This document shows positions 1 through 5,176 of a stretch of 5,576 nt of DNA, in pieces (position 1 is the first letter of the stretch; every line of letters begins with the position of its first letter). The DNA lies in assembly GCA_902836505.1 (NCBI GenBank), contig CADFQU010000075.1:1-5576 (forward strand), given 5' to 3'. Under the pieces are notes generated by a model. It did no database searches and was not told the DNA's origin. It worked only from the letters and a program-made list of their open reading frames with translations. Source of the stretch: Streptococcaceae bacterium (GTDB taxonomy: Bacteria > Bacillota > Bacilli > Lactobacillales > Streptococcaceae). The position numbers were made by a program, and so were the translations under genes.

Positions 1-800
1 CTTATTCTGGTACAGCAGTTATCGATGACTTCGGACCACGCCAAATGGAAACTGGCGAGTTGATCATCTATACATCAGCTGACCCTGTTCTTCAAATCGC
101 AGCTCACGAAGACATCATTCCTTTGGATGAACTCTACCGTATCTGTGAATATGCTCGTTCCATCACTTTGGAACGTCCAGCTCTTCTAGGTCGGATCATT
201 GCTCGTCCTTACGTTGGTGAGCCTGGAAACTTCACTCGTACGGCCAACCGTCGTGACTTGACTGTTTCACCATTTGCTCCAACTGTTTTAGACAAATTGA
301 ACGAAGCTGGTATCGATACCTATGCAGTTGGTAAGATCAACGATATCTTCAACGGTGCTGGTATCAACCACGATATGGGCCACAACAAATCAAACAGCCA
401 CGGTATCGACAACTTGATCAAAGCGATGAAATCTGAAGAATTCAAACATGGTTTCTCATTCACTAACTTGGTGGACTTCGATGCTCTTTACGGTCACCGT
501 CGTGATCCACATGGATACCGTGATTGCTTGCATGAGTTCGATGAGCGCTTGCCAGAAATCATTGCTGCAATGAAAGAAGACGATCTCTTGATGATTACGG
601 CTGACCATGGTAACGACCCAACTTACGCTGGTACTGACCATACGCGTGAATACATCCCATTCTTGGCTTATAGCCCATCCTTTAAAGGTAGTGGCTTGCT
701 TCCAGTTGGACACTTCGCCGACATCTCAGCAACAATTGCGGACAACTTCGGTGTTGAGAAAGCCATGATCGGTGAAAGTTTCTTAGATAAATTGGTCTAA
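1..800 (+). CDS. deoB: Phosphopentomutase DeoB, 5'-truncated by window edge
   Basis: DeoB interconverts (deoxy)ribose-1-phosphate and (deoxy)ribose-5-phosphate in the cytoplasm, linking nucleoside phosphorolysis to the pentose phosphate pathway or aldolase cleavage. The reading frame is open from base 3, so the first ATG at 45 is internal, not the start. 265 codons plus TAA are visible; if the protein has the family's usual length of about 403 residues, roughly 138 N-terminal residues, including the first metal aspartate and the phosphorylated threonine, lie outside. The visible part carries the alkaline-phosphatase-superfamily metal ligands: D and H of FDALYGH, D-H of ADHGND (603-608) and the H of GTDHTRE. 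By family numbering these correspond to D298, H303, D339, H340 and H351. [15 protein letters not shown] and the C-terminal GHFADIS block are also typical. The frame is intact and the codon use is that of a well-expressed gene. Confidence 0.97.
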   Translation, partial: YSGTAVIDDFGPRQMETGELIIYTSADPVLQIAAHEDIIPLDELYRICEYARSITLERPALLGRIIARPYVGEPGNFTRTANRRDLTVSPFAPTVLDKLNEAGIDTYAVGKINDIFNGAGINHDMGHNKSNSHGIDNLIKAMKSEEFKHGFSFTNLVDFDALYGHRRDPHGYRDCLHEFDERLPEIIAAMKEDDLLMITADHGNDPTYAGTDHTREYIPFLAYSPSFKGSGLLPVGHFADISATIADNFGVEKAMIGESFLDKLV

Positions 801-801
801 G

Positions 802-1344
802 ATGACGCGTTTTGCCTTACTCGTAAGAGGAATCAATGTTGGCGGCAAGAACAAGGTGGTCATGGCTCAACTCCGTCAGGAATTGACCGATTTAGGGCTG
901 GGCCAAGTGGAAACCTACATCAACAGTGGCAACATCTTCTTTACGACGGATCTTGCCCGCTCTCAGTTAGTGGACTGCCTGTCGACTTTCTTTGAGAATC
1001 ACTATCCTTTTATTGAGCGCTTTTCTCTCCTGAGTCGAGAAGACTATGAAGCAGAATGTGCAAACCTACCGCAATGGTGGACAGAAGAGATGACTCGTAA
1101 GGATGTGCTCTTTTATACGGAGGGCTTGGATAGAGAATCTGTAGAAGAGAAGTTGCTTGCTTTAAAGCTAGGAGATGAAGTGCTTCACTTTGGCAAATCA
1201 GCGGTTTACTGGGGCAAATTCTCAGAAGAAAGCTACGCTAAAACCGCCTACCACAAACATCTGATGAAGATGCCTTTCTATCGTCAGATTACTATTCGCA
1301 ACGCTAACACCTTTGACAAAATTGGTAGATTACTTAAGAAATAA
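802..1344 (+). CDS. DUF1697 family protein
   Basis: A 180-residue cytoplasmic protein of the DUF1697 family, whose biochemical function is unknown to me. Family hallmarks are the N-terminal ALLVRGINVGGKN block (residues 5-17), VETYINSGNIFF (36-47), the middle VLFYTEGLD (102-110) and the C-terminal ITIRNANTFDKI (163-174). Length is normal for a full-length member, and there is no signal peptide or membrane segment. The ATG lies one base after the deoB stop (TAA-G-ATG) with no clear Shine-Dalgarno site, which points to translation coupled to deoB. Codon use is less biased than in deoB or punA, suggesting lower expression. Its place between two nucleoside-catabolism genes does not by itself assign a role in that pathway. 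Confidence 0.9.
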   Translation: MTRFALLVRGINVGGKNKVVMAQLRQELTDLGLGQVETYINSGNIFFTTDLARSQLVDCLSTFFENHYPFIERFSLLSREDYEAECANLPQWWTEEMTRKDVLFYTEGLDRESVEEKLLALKLGDEVLHFGKSAVYWGKFSEESYAKTAYHKHLMKMPFYRQITIRNANTFDKIGRLLKK

Positions 1345-1350
1345 AAGGAG
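1343..1350 (+). promoter_or_regulatory. Strong Shine-Dalgarno site of punA
   Basis: AAAAGGAG overlaps the DUF1697 stop codon and stands seven bases before the ATG at 1358. It is the best ribosome binding site in the window and fixes the punA start at 1358 rather than at the in-frame ATG at 1313, which lies inside DUF1697 and has no such site. PunA can therefore initiate independently of upstream translation. Confidence 0.85.
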
Positions 1351-1357
1351 AAACACA

Positions 1358-2167
1358 ATGACATTATTAGCAAAAATCAATGAAACAGCAGCATTTTTGA
1401 AGGGCAAAGGAATCGAAGCTCCTGAGTTCGGCTTGATCCTTGGTTCAGGTCTTGGAGAATTGGCTGAAGAAATCGAAAATGCAGTCGTAGTAGACTACTC
1501 TGACATTCCAAACTGGGGTCAATCCACAGTAGTCGGACACGCTGGTAAATTGGTTTATGGTGATCTTGCTGGACGCAAAGTCTTGGCTCTTCAAGGTCGT
1601 TTCCACTTCTACGAAGGAAACCCATTGGAAGTGGTGACTTTCCCAGTTCGTGTCATGAAAGTTTTGGGATGTGAAGGAGTGCTTGTAACCAACGCTGCTG
1701 GTGGTATCGGTTTCGGTCCTGGTACCTTGATGGCTATCACTGACCACATTAACATGACTGGTCAAAACCCATTGATCGGTGAAAACTTGGATGACTTTGG
1801 TCCGCGTTTCCCTGATATGTCGAAAGCTTATACTCCAGAATACCGTGAGATTGCTCATCAAGTAGCAGACAAATTGGGCATTAAACTGGATGATGGGGTT
1901 TATATCGGTGTGACAGGTCCAACTTATGAAACTCCAGCTGAAATCCGTGCATATAAGACTTTAGGAGCAGATGCGGTTGGGATGTCTACAGTGCCAGAAG
2001 TTATTGTAGCAGCTCACTCTGGCTTGAAAGTTCTCGGTATTTCATGTATCACTAACCATGCTGCAGGATTTCAAGAAGAACTTAACCACGAAGAAGTGGT
2101 AGAAGTGACCGAGCGTGTCAAAGGCGACTTCAAAGGCTTGCTGAAAGCGATTCTTGCTGAATTGTAA
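1358..2167 (+). CDS. punA: Purine nucleoside phosphorylase, trimeric PNP/MTAP family
   Basis: A 269-residue cytoplasmic enzyme that cleaves inosine, guanosine and their deoxy forms with phosphate to give base plus (deoxy)ribose-1-phosphate. Family features in order: phosphate loop LILGSGLGEL (26-35, Ser30), GHAG (60-63, His61), ALQGRFHFYEG (77-87, phosphate-contacting Arg81 and His83), TNAAGGI (111-117), GPTYETPAEIR (187-197, Tyr190 and Glu191), GMSTVPE (208-214) and ITNHAAG (231-237, base-contacting Asn233). Asn at 233 is the residue expected for 6-oxopurine preference in this family. Length is typical of bacterial members. The start at 1358 is set by the SD at 1343-1350. The product feeds DeoB upstream; the second, unrelated-quaternary-type phosphorylase DeoD lies 2.3 kb downstream. 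Codon bias is strong, as for a highly expressed gene. Confidence 0.95.
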   Translation: MTLLAKINETAAFLKGKGIEAPEFGLILGSGLGELAEEIENAVVVDYSDIPNWGQSTVVGHAGKLVYGDLAGRKVLALQGRFHFYEGNPLEVVTFPVRVMKVLGCEGVLVTNAAGGIGFGPGTLMAITDHINMTGQNPLIGENLDDFGPRFPDMSKAYTPEYREIAHQVADKLGIKLDDGVYIGVTGPTYETPAEIRAYKTLGADAVGMSTVPEVIVAAHSGLKVLGISCITNHAAGFQEELNHEEVVEVTERVKGDFKGLLKAILAEL

Positions 2168-2168
2168 G

Positions 2169-3407
2169 ATGATGAAAGCACGACTCCAAAGCCTGCTCTA
2201 CGGATGGCGTCTGCTTTTAGCGACTGTCGCTGTGGGAATAGGAACGGGTCTAGTCGGAATTGCCTGTCATTATCTACTAGAAGGCGTGCAAAGGTTGGCT
2301 TTCGGACAAGAACGGGCTGATCTGCTCCAGCTATTTCAGGAAGCTGGAGGGCTTCGTAGGTTTCTTGTCCTATGTGTGACAGGGATTTTGGCGGCAGGAT
2401 TCTGGTATGTCCTACAAGGGCGTTATAAAATCCTCTCCATTCGACGGCAAATTGACTTGGCTGGAGATAGAGATCCAGCGCCCCTAGCCCATCTCCTTCA
2501 TGCTACTATGCAGGTTGCGATTGTCGGAGCCGGCGCTTCGGTCGGAAAAGAAGGAGCCCCACGTGAGGTTGGGGCTCTTCTGGCTGGTCGTTTGGGCAAA
2601 GCCTTGTCCTTGACGATCAAAGAGCAAAGAGTTTTGATTGCTTGTGGAGCTGGAGCTGGCTTGGCTGCGGTCTATCAGGTTCCCTTTGCCAGTAGCTTGT
2701 TTGTCTTTGAGACCTTAGGGTTGGCCTATCACTGGAAAAATGTCTTACTGGTCTTGTCCAGTACGTATGTGGCTACTTGGGTGGCCCAGCCAATCGTTGG
2801 GCATACTGCTATGTATCACATGTCGCTAGTTCATTGGTCAGCAAGTAGTTTCTTCCAGGCTGTTTTAGTGGCTCTATTGGTCACTCCATTGGCACTTACC
2901 TTTCGGTATCTAGCCAAACGGGCTAGTCGCAAACGACGGAAGGATTGGACTATTCTTTGGGCTCTGCCCTTAGCATTTATGGTGCTAGCTGGCATTGTGA
3001 CCTTTTACCCAATTTTTATGGGAAATGGCCAGGTTCTAGCTCAAGCCGTCCTATCAGGTCAGCCATTTTCGAATCTAGTCTTGATCTTGGCCGTGAAGGG
3101 TCTCCTGGTCTATCTCCTCTTGTGTAATGGGGCCTATGGAGGAACCTTGACGCCTTCATTTGCCTTAGGAATTGGATCTGGTTATTTGGTGACCATGATT
3201 CTTTCTGCAGTTGGCCTTCATCTAGATCCTGCTCTAGGAATGTTGCTCGGAGCGACAGTCTTTTTAGGGACGACCTTACAAGCTCCCATGACTGCCATTG
3301 CCCTAAGCCTTGGTTTTACAGGACAGAGCTGGGCCTTGATTCTACCGCTGGCACTATCTGCTGGTTTGTCTTATATGATTCAAAATAGATGGGAGAATAA
3401 ACGATGA
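2169..3407 (+). CDS. CLC-family chloride channel/antiporter, divergent
   Basis: A 412-residue integral membrane protein, about ten or more hydrophobic segments from residue 12 to 405, with no cytoplasmic CBS domains. CLC marks: GASVGKEGAPRE (122-133; Glu128 aligns with the gating glutamate of E. coli ClcA), GAGAGLAAVYQVPFASSLFVFE (start 160; Glu181), and YGGTLTPSFALGIGSG (323-338), the helix-N anion-site motif. By hand alignment the serine motif GSGIP is absent (KILSIRRQI near 87-95), ClcA Glu203 is Thr182 and the anion-site tyrosine is Trp388. It probably moves chloride or another anion; channel, H+ exchange and fluoride export cannot be told apart here. ATG 2169 follows the punA stop by one base; ATG 2172 is an alternative, and a TTG at 2154 would overlap punA. 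The last four bases overlap the next gene. Codon use is unbiased, as for a low-expressed membrane protein. Confidence 0.88.
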   Translation: MMKARLQSLLYGWRLLLATVAVGIGTGLVGIACHYLLEGVQRLAFGQERADLLQLFQEAGGLRRFLVLCVTGILAAGFWYVLQGRYKILSIRRQIDLAGDRDPAPLAHLLHATMQVAIVGAGASVGKEGAPREVGALLAGRLGKALSLTIKEQRVLIACGAGAGLAAVYQVPFASSLFVFETLGLAYHWKNVLLVLSSTYVATWVAQPIVGHTAMYHMSLVHWSASSFFQAVLVALLVTPLALTFRYLAKRASRKRRKDWTILWALPLAFMVLAGIVTFYPIFMGNGQVLAQAVLSGQPFSNLVLILAVKGLLVYLLLCNGAYGGTLTPSFALGIGSGYLVTMILSAVGLHLDPALGMLLGATVFLGTTLQAPMTAIALSLGFTGQSWALILPLALSAGLSYMIQNRWENKR

Positions 3408-4114
3408 GAGTGCATTTTGTCTTGCACGAAACTTTTGAAGTACCTGGTGCTTATCTAAAGTGGGCGCAGGAGCGTGGTCATCAGGTGACAATGACCAAGG
3501 TCTACGAGCGAGAAGCTCTACCTGAGACAGTAAATGCGATCGATTTTTTGATTGTTATGGGAGGACCACAATCGCCAGATGAGGATCGCGCAACCTTCCC
3601 ATACTATGATCCGCAAGCTGAGATTGAACTGATTCAAAAAGCTATGAAGGCGGATTGCTACATCGTTGGTGTCTGTCTTGGTGCGCAGCTCCTGTCTGTT
3701 GCTTATGGCGCAGAGTATGAACATAGTCCAGAACGAGAGATTGGTGTTTATCCGGTGGCTCTAACACCTGAAGGATTAGCAGATTCGCATGTCGGTTTAT
3801 TTGGTCCAAGCTTTGATTCAGGCCACTGGCATGGCGATATGCCGGGATTGACAGAGGATGCAGTTGTCCTTGCGACCAGTCAAGGTTGTCCACGGCAGAT
3901 TGTACGCTTCAGTCCTAAGCACTATGCCTTCCAAGCCCACTTGGAATTTGATCCAGAAGCAGTTGATCTCTTAATTGCTGCAGATGGTGAAGCTGTTTTG
4001 GAAGCCCAAAGTCAAACATTGCCATTTGTCGAAAAACCTGGAGCCATTCGAGCTTACGATTTCCAAGAAATGAATGTAAAATTGTACGCATTTTTGGATT
4101 CATTAACAAATTAA
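3404..4114 (+). CDS. Class I glutamine amidotransferase-like protein
   Basis: A 236-residue cytoplasmic protein of the GMP-synthase-type class I glutamine amidotransferase (GATase1) fold. The triad is visible: nucleophile Cys91 in GVCLGAQLL (89-97) and His179/Glu181 in FQAHLEFD (176-183). The oxyanion-loop motif MGGPQSPDE (52-60) and EIGVYPV (112-118) are typical of the free-standing GuaA-like subfamily. No ATP-pyrophosphatase domain is attached, so this is not GMP synthase itself. The family releases ammonia from glutamine or hydrolyses gamma-glutamyl bonds; the acceptor here is unknown. ATG overlaps the CLC stop as ATGA and has a fair SD, GGGAG at 3391-3395, eight bases upstream. It closes the tightly packed gene block; 351 bases of structured non-coding DNA follow. 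A link to purine metabolism is suggested only by location. Confidence 0.9.
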   Translation: MRVHFVLHETFEVPGAYLKWAQERGHQVTMTKVYEREALPETVNAIDFLIVMGGPQSPDEDRATFPYYDPQAEIELIQKAMKADCYIVGVCLGAQLLSVAYGAEYEHSPEREIGVYPVALTPEGLADSHVGLFGPSFDSGHWHGDMPGLTEDAVVLATSQGCPRQIVRFSPKHYAFQAHLEFDPEAVDLLIAADGEAVLEAQSQTLPFVEKPGAIRAYDFQEMNVKLYAFLDSLTN

Positions 4115-4118
4115 AAAT

Positions 4119-4187
4119 AAGAAAGGTAGAGCGTGTGTTCTGATTTGAACACGAGCGGAAAGCTTTTCTAAATAATAAAATACACAC
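4119..4187 (+). repeat. Element copy 1, short form lacking the long hairpin
   Basis: Positions 4119-4164 match 4328-4374 of copy 3 with two substitutions and one single-base indel. Hairpin I pairs GTGTTC (4135-4140) with GAACAC (4147-4152) around a six-base loop. Instead of the long hairpin II, GGAAAGC runs directly into TTTTCTA, which looks like the two edges of hairpin II joined. GTGTGT (4133-4138) can alternatively pair with ACACAC (4182-4187), which would exclude hairpin I. An internal deletion of a longer ancestor is the simplest reading; insertion of the hairpin into the other copies is also possible. Confidence 0.65.
4133..4171 (+). CDS. Possible 12-residue leader peptide in copy 1
   Basis: A GTG start six bases after the SD-like AAGAAAGG (4119-4126) opens MCSDLNTSGKLF and ends in TAA. 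The first 11 residues are identical to those of the micro-ORF in copy 3. Within these 11 codons the DNA differs only at the start codon (GTG against ATG) and at the third positions of Ser (TCT/TCA) and Leu (CTT/CTC). The reading frame runs through hairpin I, so a translating ribosome would open that hairpin. The peptide resembles no leader I know. Coding is uncertain, because a conserved RNA could by chance carry the same frame in two recent copies. Confidence 0.35.
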   Translation: MCSDLNTSGKLF

Positions 4188-4320
4188 AGAAAGGAAGGGC
4201 AGTTCGGGTTTAAATTGAACCCGGGCTAGAGGCTGTGTAAAAAAGATAAATCCTCCTAGATGCAGGGCATCTTTGTCGGATTTCCTATTTTTACTTTGCC
4301 TCTCTAACGCCTGTCCTATA
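4188..4320 (+). repeat. Element copy 2, diverged sequence, conserved fold
   Basis: Opens with AGAAAGGAAGGGC. Hairpin I pairs CGGGTT (4205-4210) with AACCCG (4218-4223). Compared with copies 1 and 3, a T-A pair is replaced by G-C, the T-G closing pair by C-G, and a C-G by T-G, so pairing is kept while sequence changes. Hairpin II follows at 4228-4303. GGC (4224-4226) can also pair with GCC (4309-4311) past a short bulge, like AGCG/CGCT in copy 3. There is no ATG, GTG or TTG at the position of the micro-ORF start in the other copies; the aligned frame reads FGFKLNPG then TAG, sharing only Leu-Asn and Gly. Confidence 0.65.
4228..4303 (+). other. Long hairpin II of copy 2
   Basis: Stems from the base up: AGAGGC (4228-4233) with GCCTCT (4298-4303); GTAAAAA (4237-4243) with TTTTTAC (4288-4294); a 4x4 internal loop AGAT (4244-4247) opposite CCTA (4284-4287); AAATCC (4248-4253) with GGATTT (4278-4283); then AGATGC (4258-4263) with GCATCT (4267-4272) around AGG. 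The T run is buried inside a stem, so this is not a normal intrinsic terminator. Stem positions differ widely from those in copy 3, but the order of elements is the same. Confidence 0.7.
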
Positions 4321-4322
4321 AA
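4295..4322 (+). promoter_or_regulatory. Weak candidate promoter between copies 2 and 3
   Basis: TATAAA (4317-4322) is a good -10-like hexamer. The only -35-like partner is TTGCCT (4296-4301), at a short 15-base spacing and inside the base of hairpin II of copy 2. If used, RNA would start near 4329, just at the SD-like sequence of copy 3, giving deoD its own leader of about 137 bases. The AT-rich context makes chance matches likely. Confidence 0.22.
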
Positions 4323-4342
4323 TAAAAAAGAAAGGTAAGAGC

Positions 4343-4384
4343 ATGTGTTCAGATTTGAACACGAGCGGAAAGCTCGGAAAATAG
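4343..4384 (+). CDS. Possible 13-residue leader peptide in copy 3
   Basis: An ATG start seven bases after the SD-like AAGAAAGG (4328-4335) opens MCSDLNTSGKLGK and ends in TAG. It is the clearest translation-initiation context in the deoD upstream region, better than that of deoD itself. The stop lies in the 5' strand of hairpin II, at the AGAT internal loop, 81 bases before the deoD ATG. A stalled or terminating ribosome here would disturb hairpins I and II, the logic of peptide-dependent attenuation. No run of one codon type points to a sensed amino acid. Evidence is limited to the paired copy and the SD. Confidence 0.4.
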   Translation: MCSDLNTSGKLGK

Positions 4385-4441
4385 ATAATCTGACTGAGAA
4401 ATCAGGATTTCTCGTCAGATTCCTAATTTTCAGTCGCTTTC
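4368..4441 (+). other. Long hairpin II of copy 3
   Basis: Stems from the base up: GAAAGC (4368-4373) with GCTTTC (4436-4441); GAAAAT (4377-4382) with ATTTTC (4426-4431); a 4x4 internal loop AGAT (4383-4386) opposite CCTA (4422-4425), identical to copy 2; AATCTGAC (4387-4394) with GTCAGATT (4414-4421); a bulged T; then GAGAAAT (4396-4402) with ATTTCTC (4407-4413) around CAGG. It is a near-complete 30-base-pair hairpin with no following T run. It lies between the micro-ORF and deoD, overlapping the last codons of the micro-ORF. Confidence 0.75.
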
Positions 4442-4465
4442 TAGTCGCTCTTTGTATCATAAATT

Positions 4466-5176
4466 ATGTCTATCCATATTGCTGCTAAGCAAGGTGAAAT
4501 TGCTGATAAAATTCTCCTTCCTGGAGATCCTCTTCGTGCGAAATTTATCGCTGAGAATTTTTTAGAAGACGCTGTTTGCTTCAATGAAGTTCGGAACATG
4601 TTTGGTTACACAGGGACTTACAAGGGTCATCGTGTATCTGTTATGGGAACTGGGATGGGGATGCCATCAATCTCTATCTATGCGCGTGAGTTGATCGTGG
4701 ACTACGGTGTGAAGAAATTGATCCGTGTGGGTACCGCTGGTTCTTTAAACGGCGATGTTCACGTCCGTGAATTGGTCTTGGCACAAGCTGCCGCAACCAA
4801 CTCAAACATCATCCGCAATGACTGGCCTATGTATGATTTTCCACAAATTGCCAGCTTTGATTTGCTAGATAAAGCCTACCATATTGCCAAAGACCTTGGT
4901 ATGACTACACACGTCGGCAATGTCTTGTCTTCTGATGTCTTCTATTCAAACTACTTTGAAAAGAATTTAGAGCTTGGTAAATGGGGTGTGAAAGCTGTGG
5001 AAATGGAAGCAGCAGCTCTTTACTATCTTGCCGCCCAACACCAGGTGGATGCCCTTGCCATCATGACTATTTCAGATAGCTTGGTTAATCCAGAAGAGGA
5101 TACTACAGCAGAAGAACGTCAAAATACCTTCACTGATATGATGAAGGTTGGTTTGGAAACATTGATTGCAGACTGA
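4466..5176 (+). CDS. deoD: Purine nucleoside phosphorylase DeoD, hexameric type
   Basis: A 236-residue cytoplasmic enzyme that phosphorolyses purine (deoxy)nucleosides, with adenosine accepted in this family, to base and (deoxy)ribose-1-phosphate. Residues match the E. coli DeoD active site in place: His4 (borrowed by the neighbouring subunit), GDP (20-22) with Arg24, Arg43, Arg87 and Thr90 in IRVGTAG (86-92), VEMEAAA (178-184) with Glu179, Met180 and Glu181, and catalytic Ser203-Asp204 in TISDS (201-205), with Arg218 nearby. Length is normal and the frame intact. The ATG choice is firm because MSIHIAA is the family N-terminus. No SD is visible in the 20 bases before it, which are the end of element copy 3 and ATCATAAATT. 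It probably works with PunA and DeoB in nucleoside salvage. It overlaps the next gene by one base. Confidence 0.96.
   Translation: MSIHIAAKQGEIADKILLPGDPLRAKFIAENFLEDAVCFNEVRNMFGYTGTYKGHRVSVMGTGMGMPSISIYARELIVDYGVKKLIRVGTAGSLNGDVHVRELVLAQAAATNSNIIRNDWPMYDFPQIASFDLLDKAYHIAKDLGMTTHVGNVLSSDVFYSNYFEKNLELGKWGVKAVEMEAAALYYLAAQHQVDALAIMTISDSLVNPEEDTTAEERQNTFTDMMKVGLETLIAD

Larger units (their letters stand above)
4119..4453 (+). repeat. Three tandem copies of a structured intergenic element
   Basis: This fills almost all of the 351-base gap between the amidotransferase stop and the deoD start. Three direct copies begin at 4119, 4188 and 4328, each opening with A-GAAAGG and a G(A/G)GC. A small hairpin with TTGAAC on its 3' side follows. 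Copies 2 and 3 then continue into a long hairpin that ends in CTA and a CGC(C/T); copy 1 lacks it. I see no typical intrinsic terminator (GC-rich stem followed by a T run) and no purine-riboswitch signature. I do not recognise the element, and it does not match what I recall of pneumococcal BOX or RUP. It may be an RNA leader of deoD, a dispersed small repeat, or both. On the minus strand the same region gives repeated FRSCSN-type shadow translations, an effect of the repeats. Confidence 0.8.
4328..4453 (+). repeat. Element copy 3, full form abutting deoD
   Basis: This copy has all parts. AAGAGC (4337-4342) can pair with GCTCTT (4447-4452) and enclose hairpin I (GTGTTC 4345-4350 with GAACAC 4357-4362) and hairpin II (4368-4441), giving a three-way junction. 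Alternatively AGCG (4364-4367) pairs with CGCT (4446-4449), which competes with the outer stem and could allow switching. The element ends about 12 bases before the deoD ATG, so the fold would sit close to the ribosome landing area of deoD. Confidence 0.65.

Noticed and set aside
45..47. ATG as the deoB start
   Set aside because: The frame is open from base 3 and the upstream codons ([14 protein letters not shown]) continue the DeoB sequence, so the gene is cut by the window edge.
1313..1357. An upstream in-frame ATG extending punA by 15 codons
   Set aside because: It lies within DUF1697, lacks an SD, and the family N-terminus plus the AAAAGGAG at 1343-1350 fit the ATG at 1358.
1445..1861. 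Minus-strand open frames within punA (also 456-713, 1377-1625, 3518-3724, 3642-3893) and the plus-strand frame 2945-3127
   Set aside because: All are shadows inside genes with clear family matches in the other frame and show no independent start signals or recognisable domains.
2154..2168. A TTG start extending the CLC gene into punA
   Set aside because: It adds only LLNCK, has no SD, and ATG 2169 gives the natural start one base after the punA stop.
4228..4320. Intrinsic terminator after the amidotransferase gene
   Set aside because: The T run at 4288-4292 is inside the hairpin stem and the sequence after the stem (CTAACGCC) has no T tract, so a standard Rho-independent terminator is not supported.
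4119..4374. CRISPR-like array from the regularly recurring GAAAGG units
   Set aside because: Only three copies, unequal spacing (about 68 and 141 bases), diverged repeats, and folded rather than spacer-like intervening sequence.
4119..4453. Purine riboswitch, T-box, or pneumococcal BOX/RUP repeat
   Set aside because: None of the conserved sequences that I know for these are present: no purine-aptamer loop pairs, no T-box antiterminator sequence, no BOX or RUP sequence as I recall them. A database search would settle it.
3915..4460. A 181-codon minus-strand open frame across the end of the amidotransferase gene and the intergenic repeats
   Set aside because: It is antisense to a clear gene, and its repeated FRSCSN-NT segments are just the reverse translation of the repeated hairpins. 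No SD or family resemblance.
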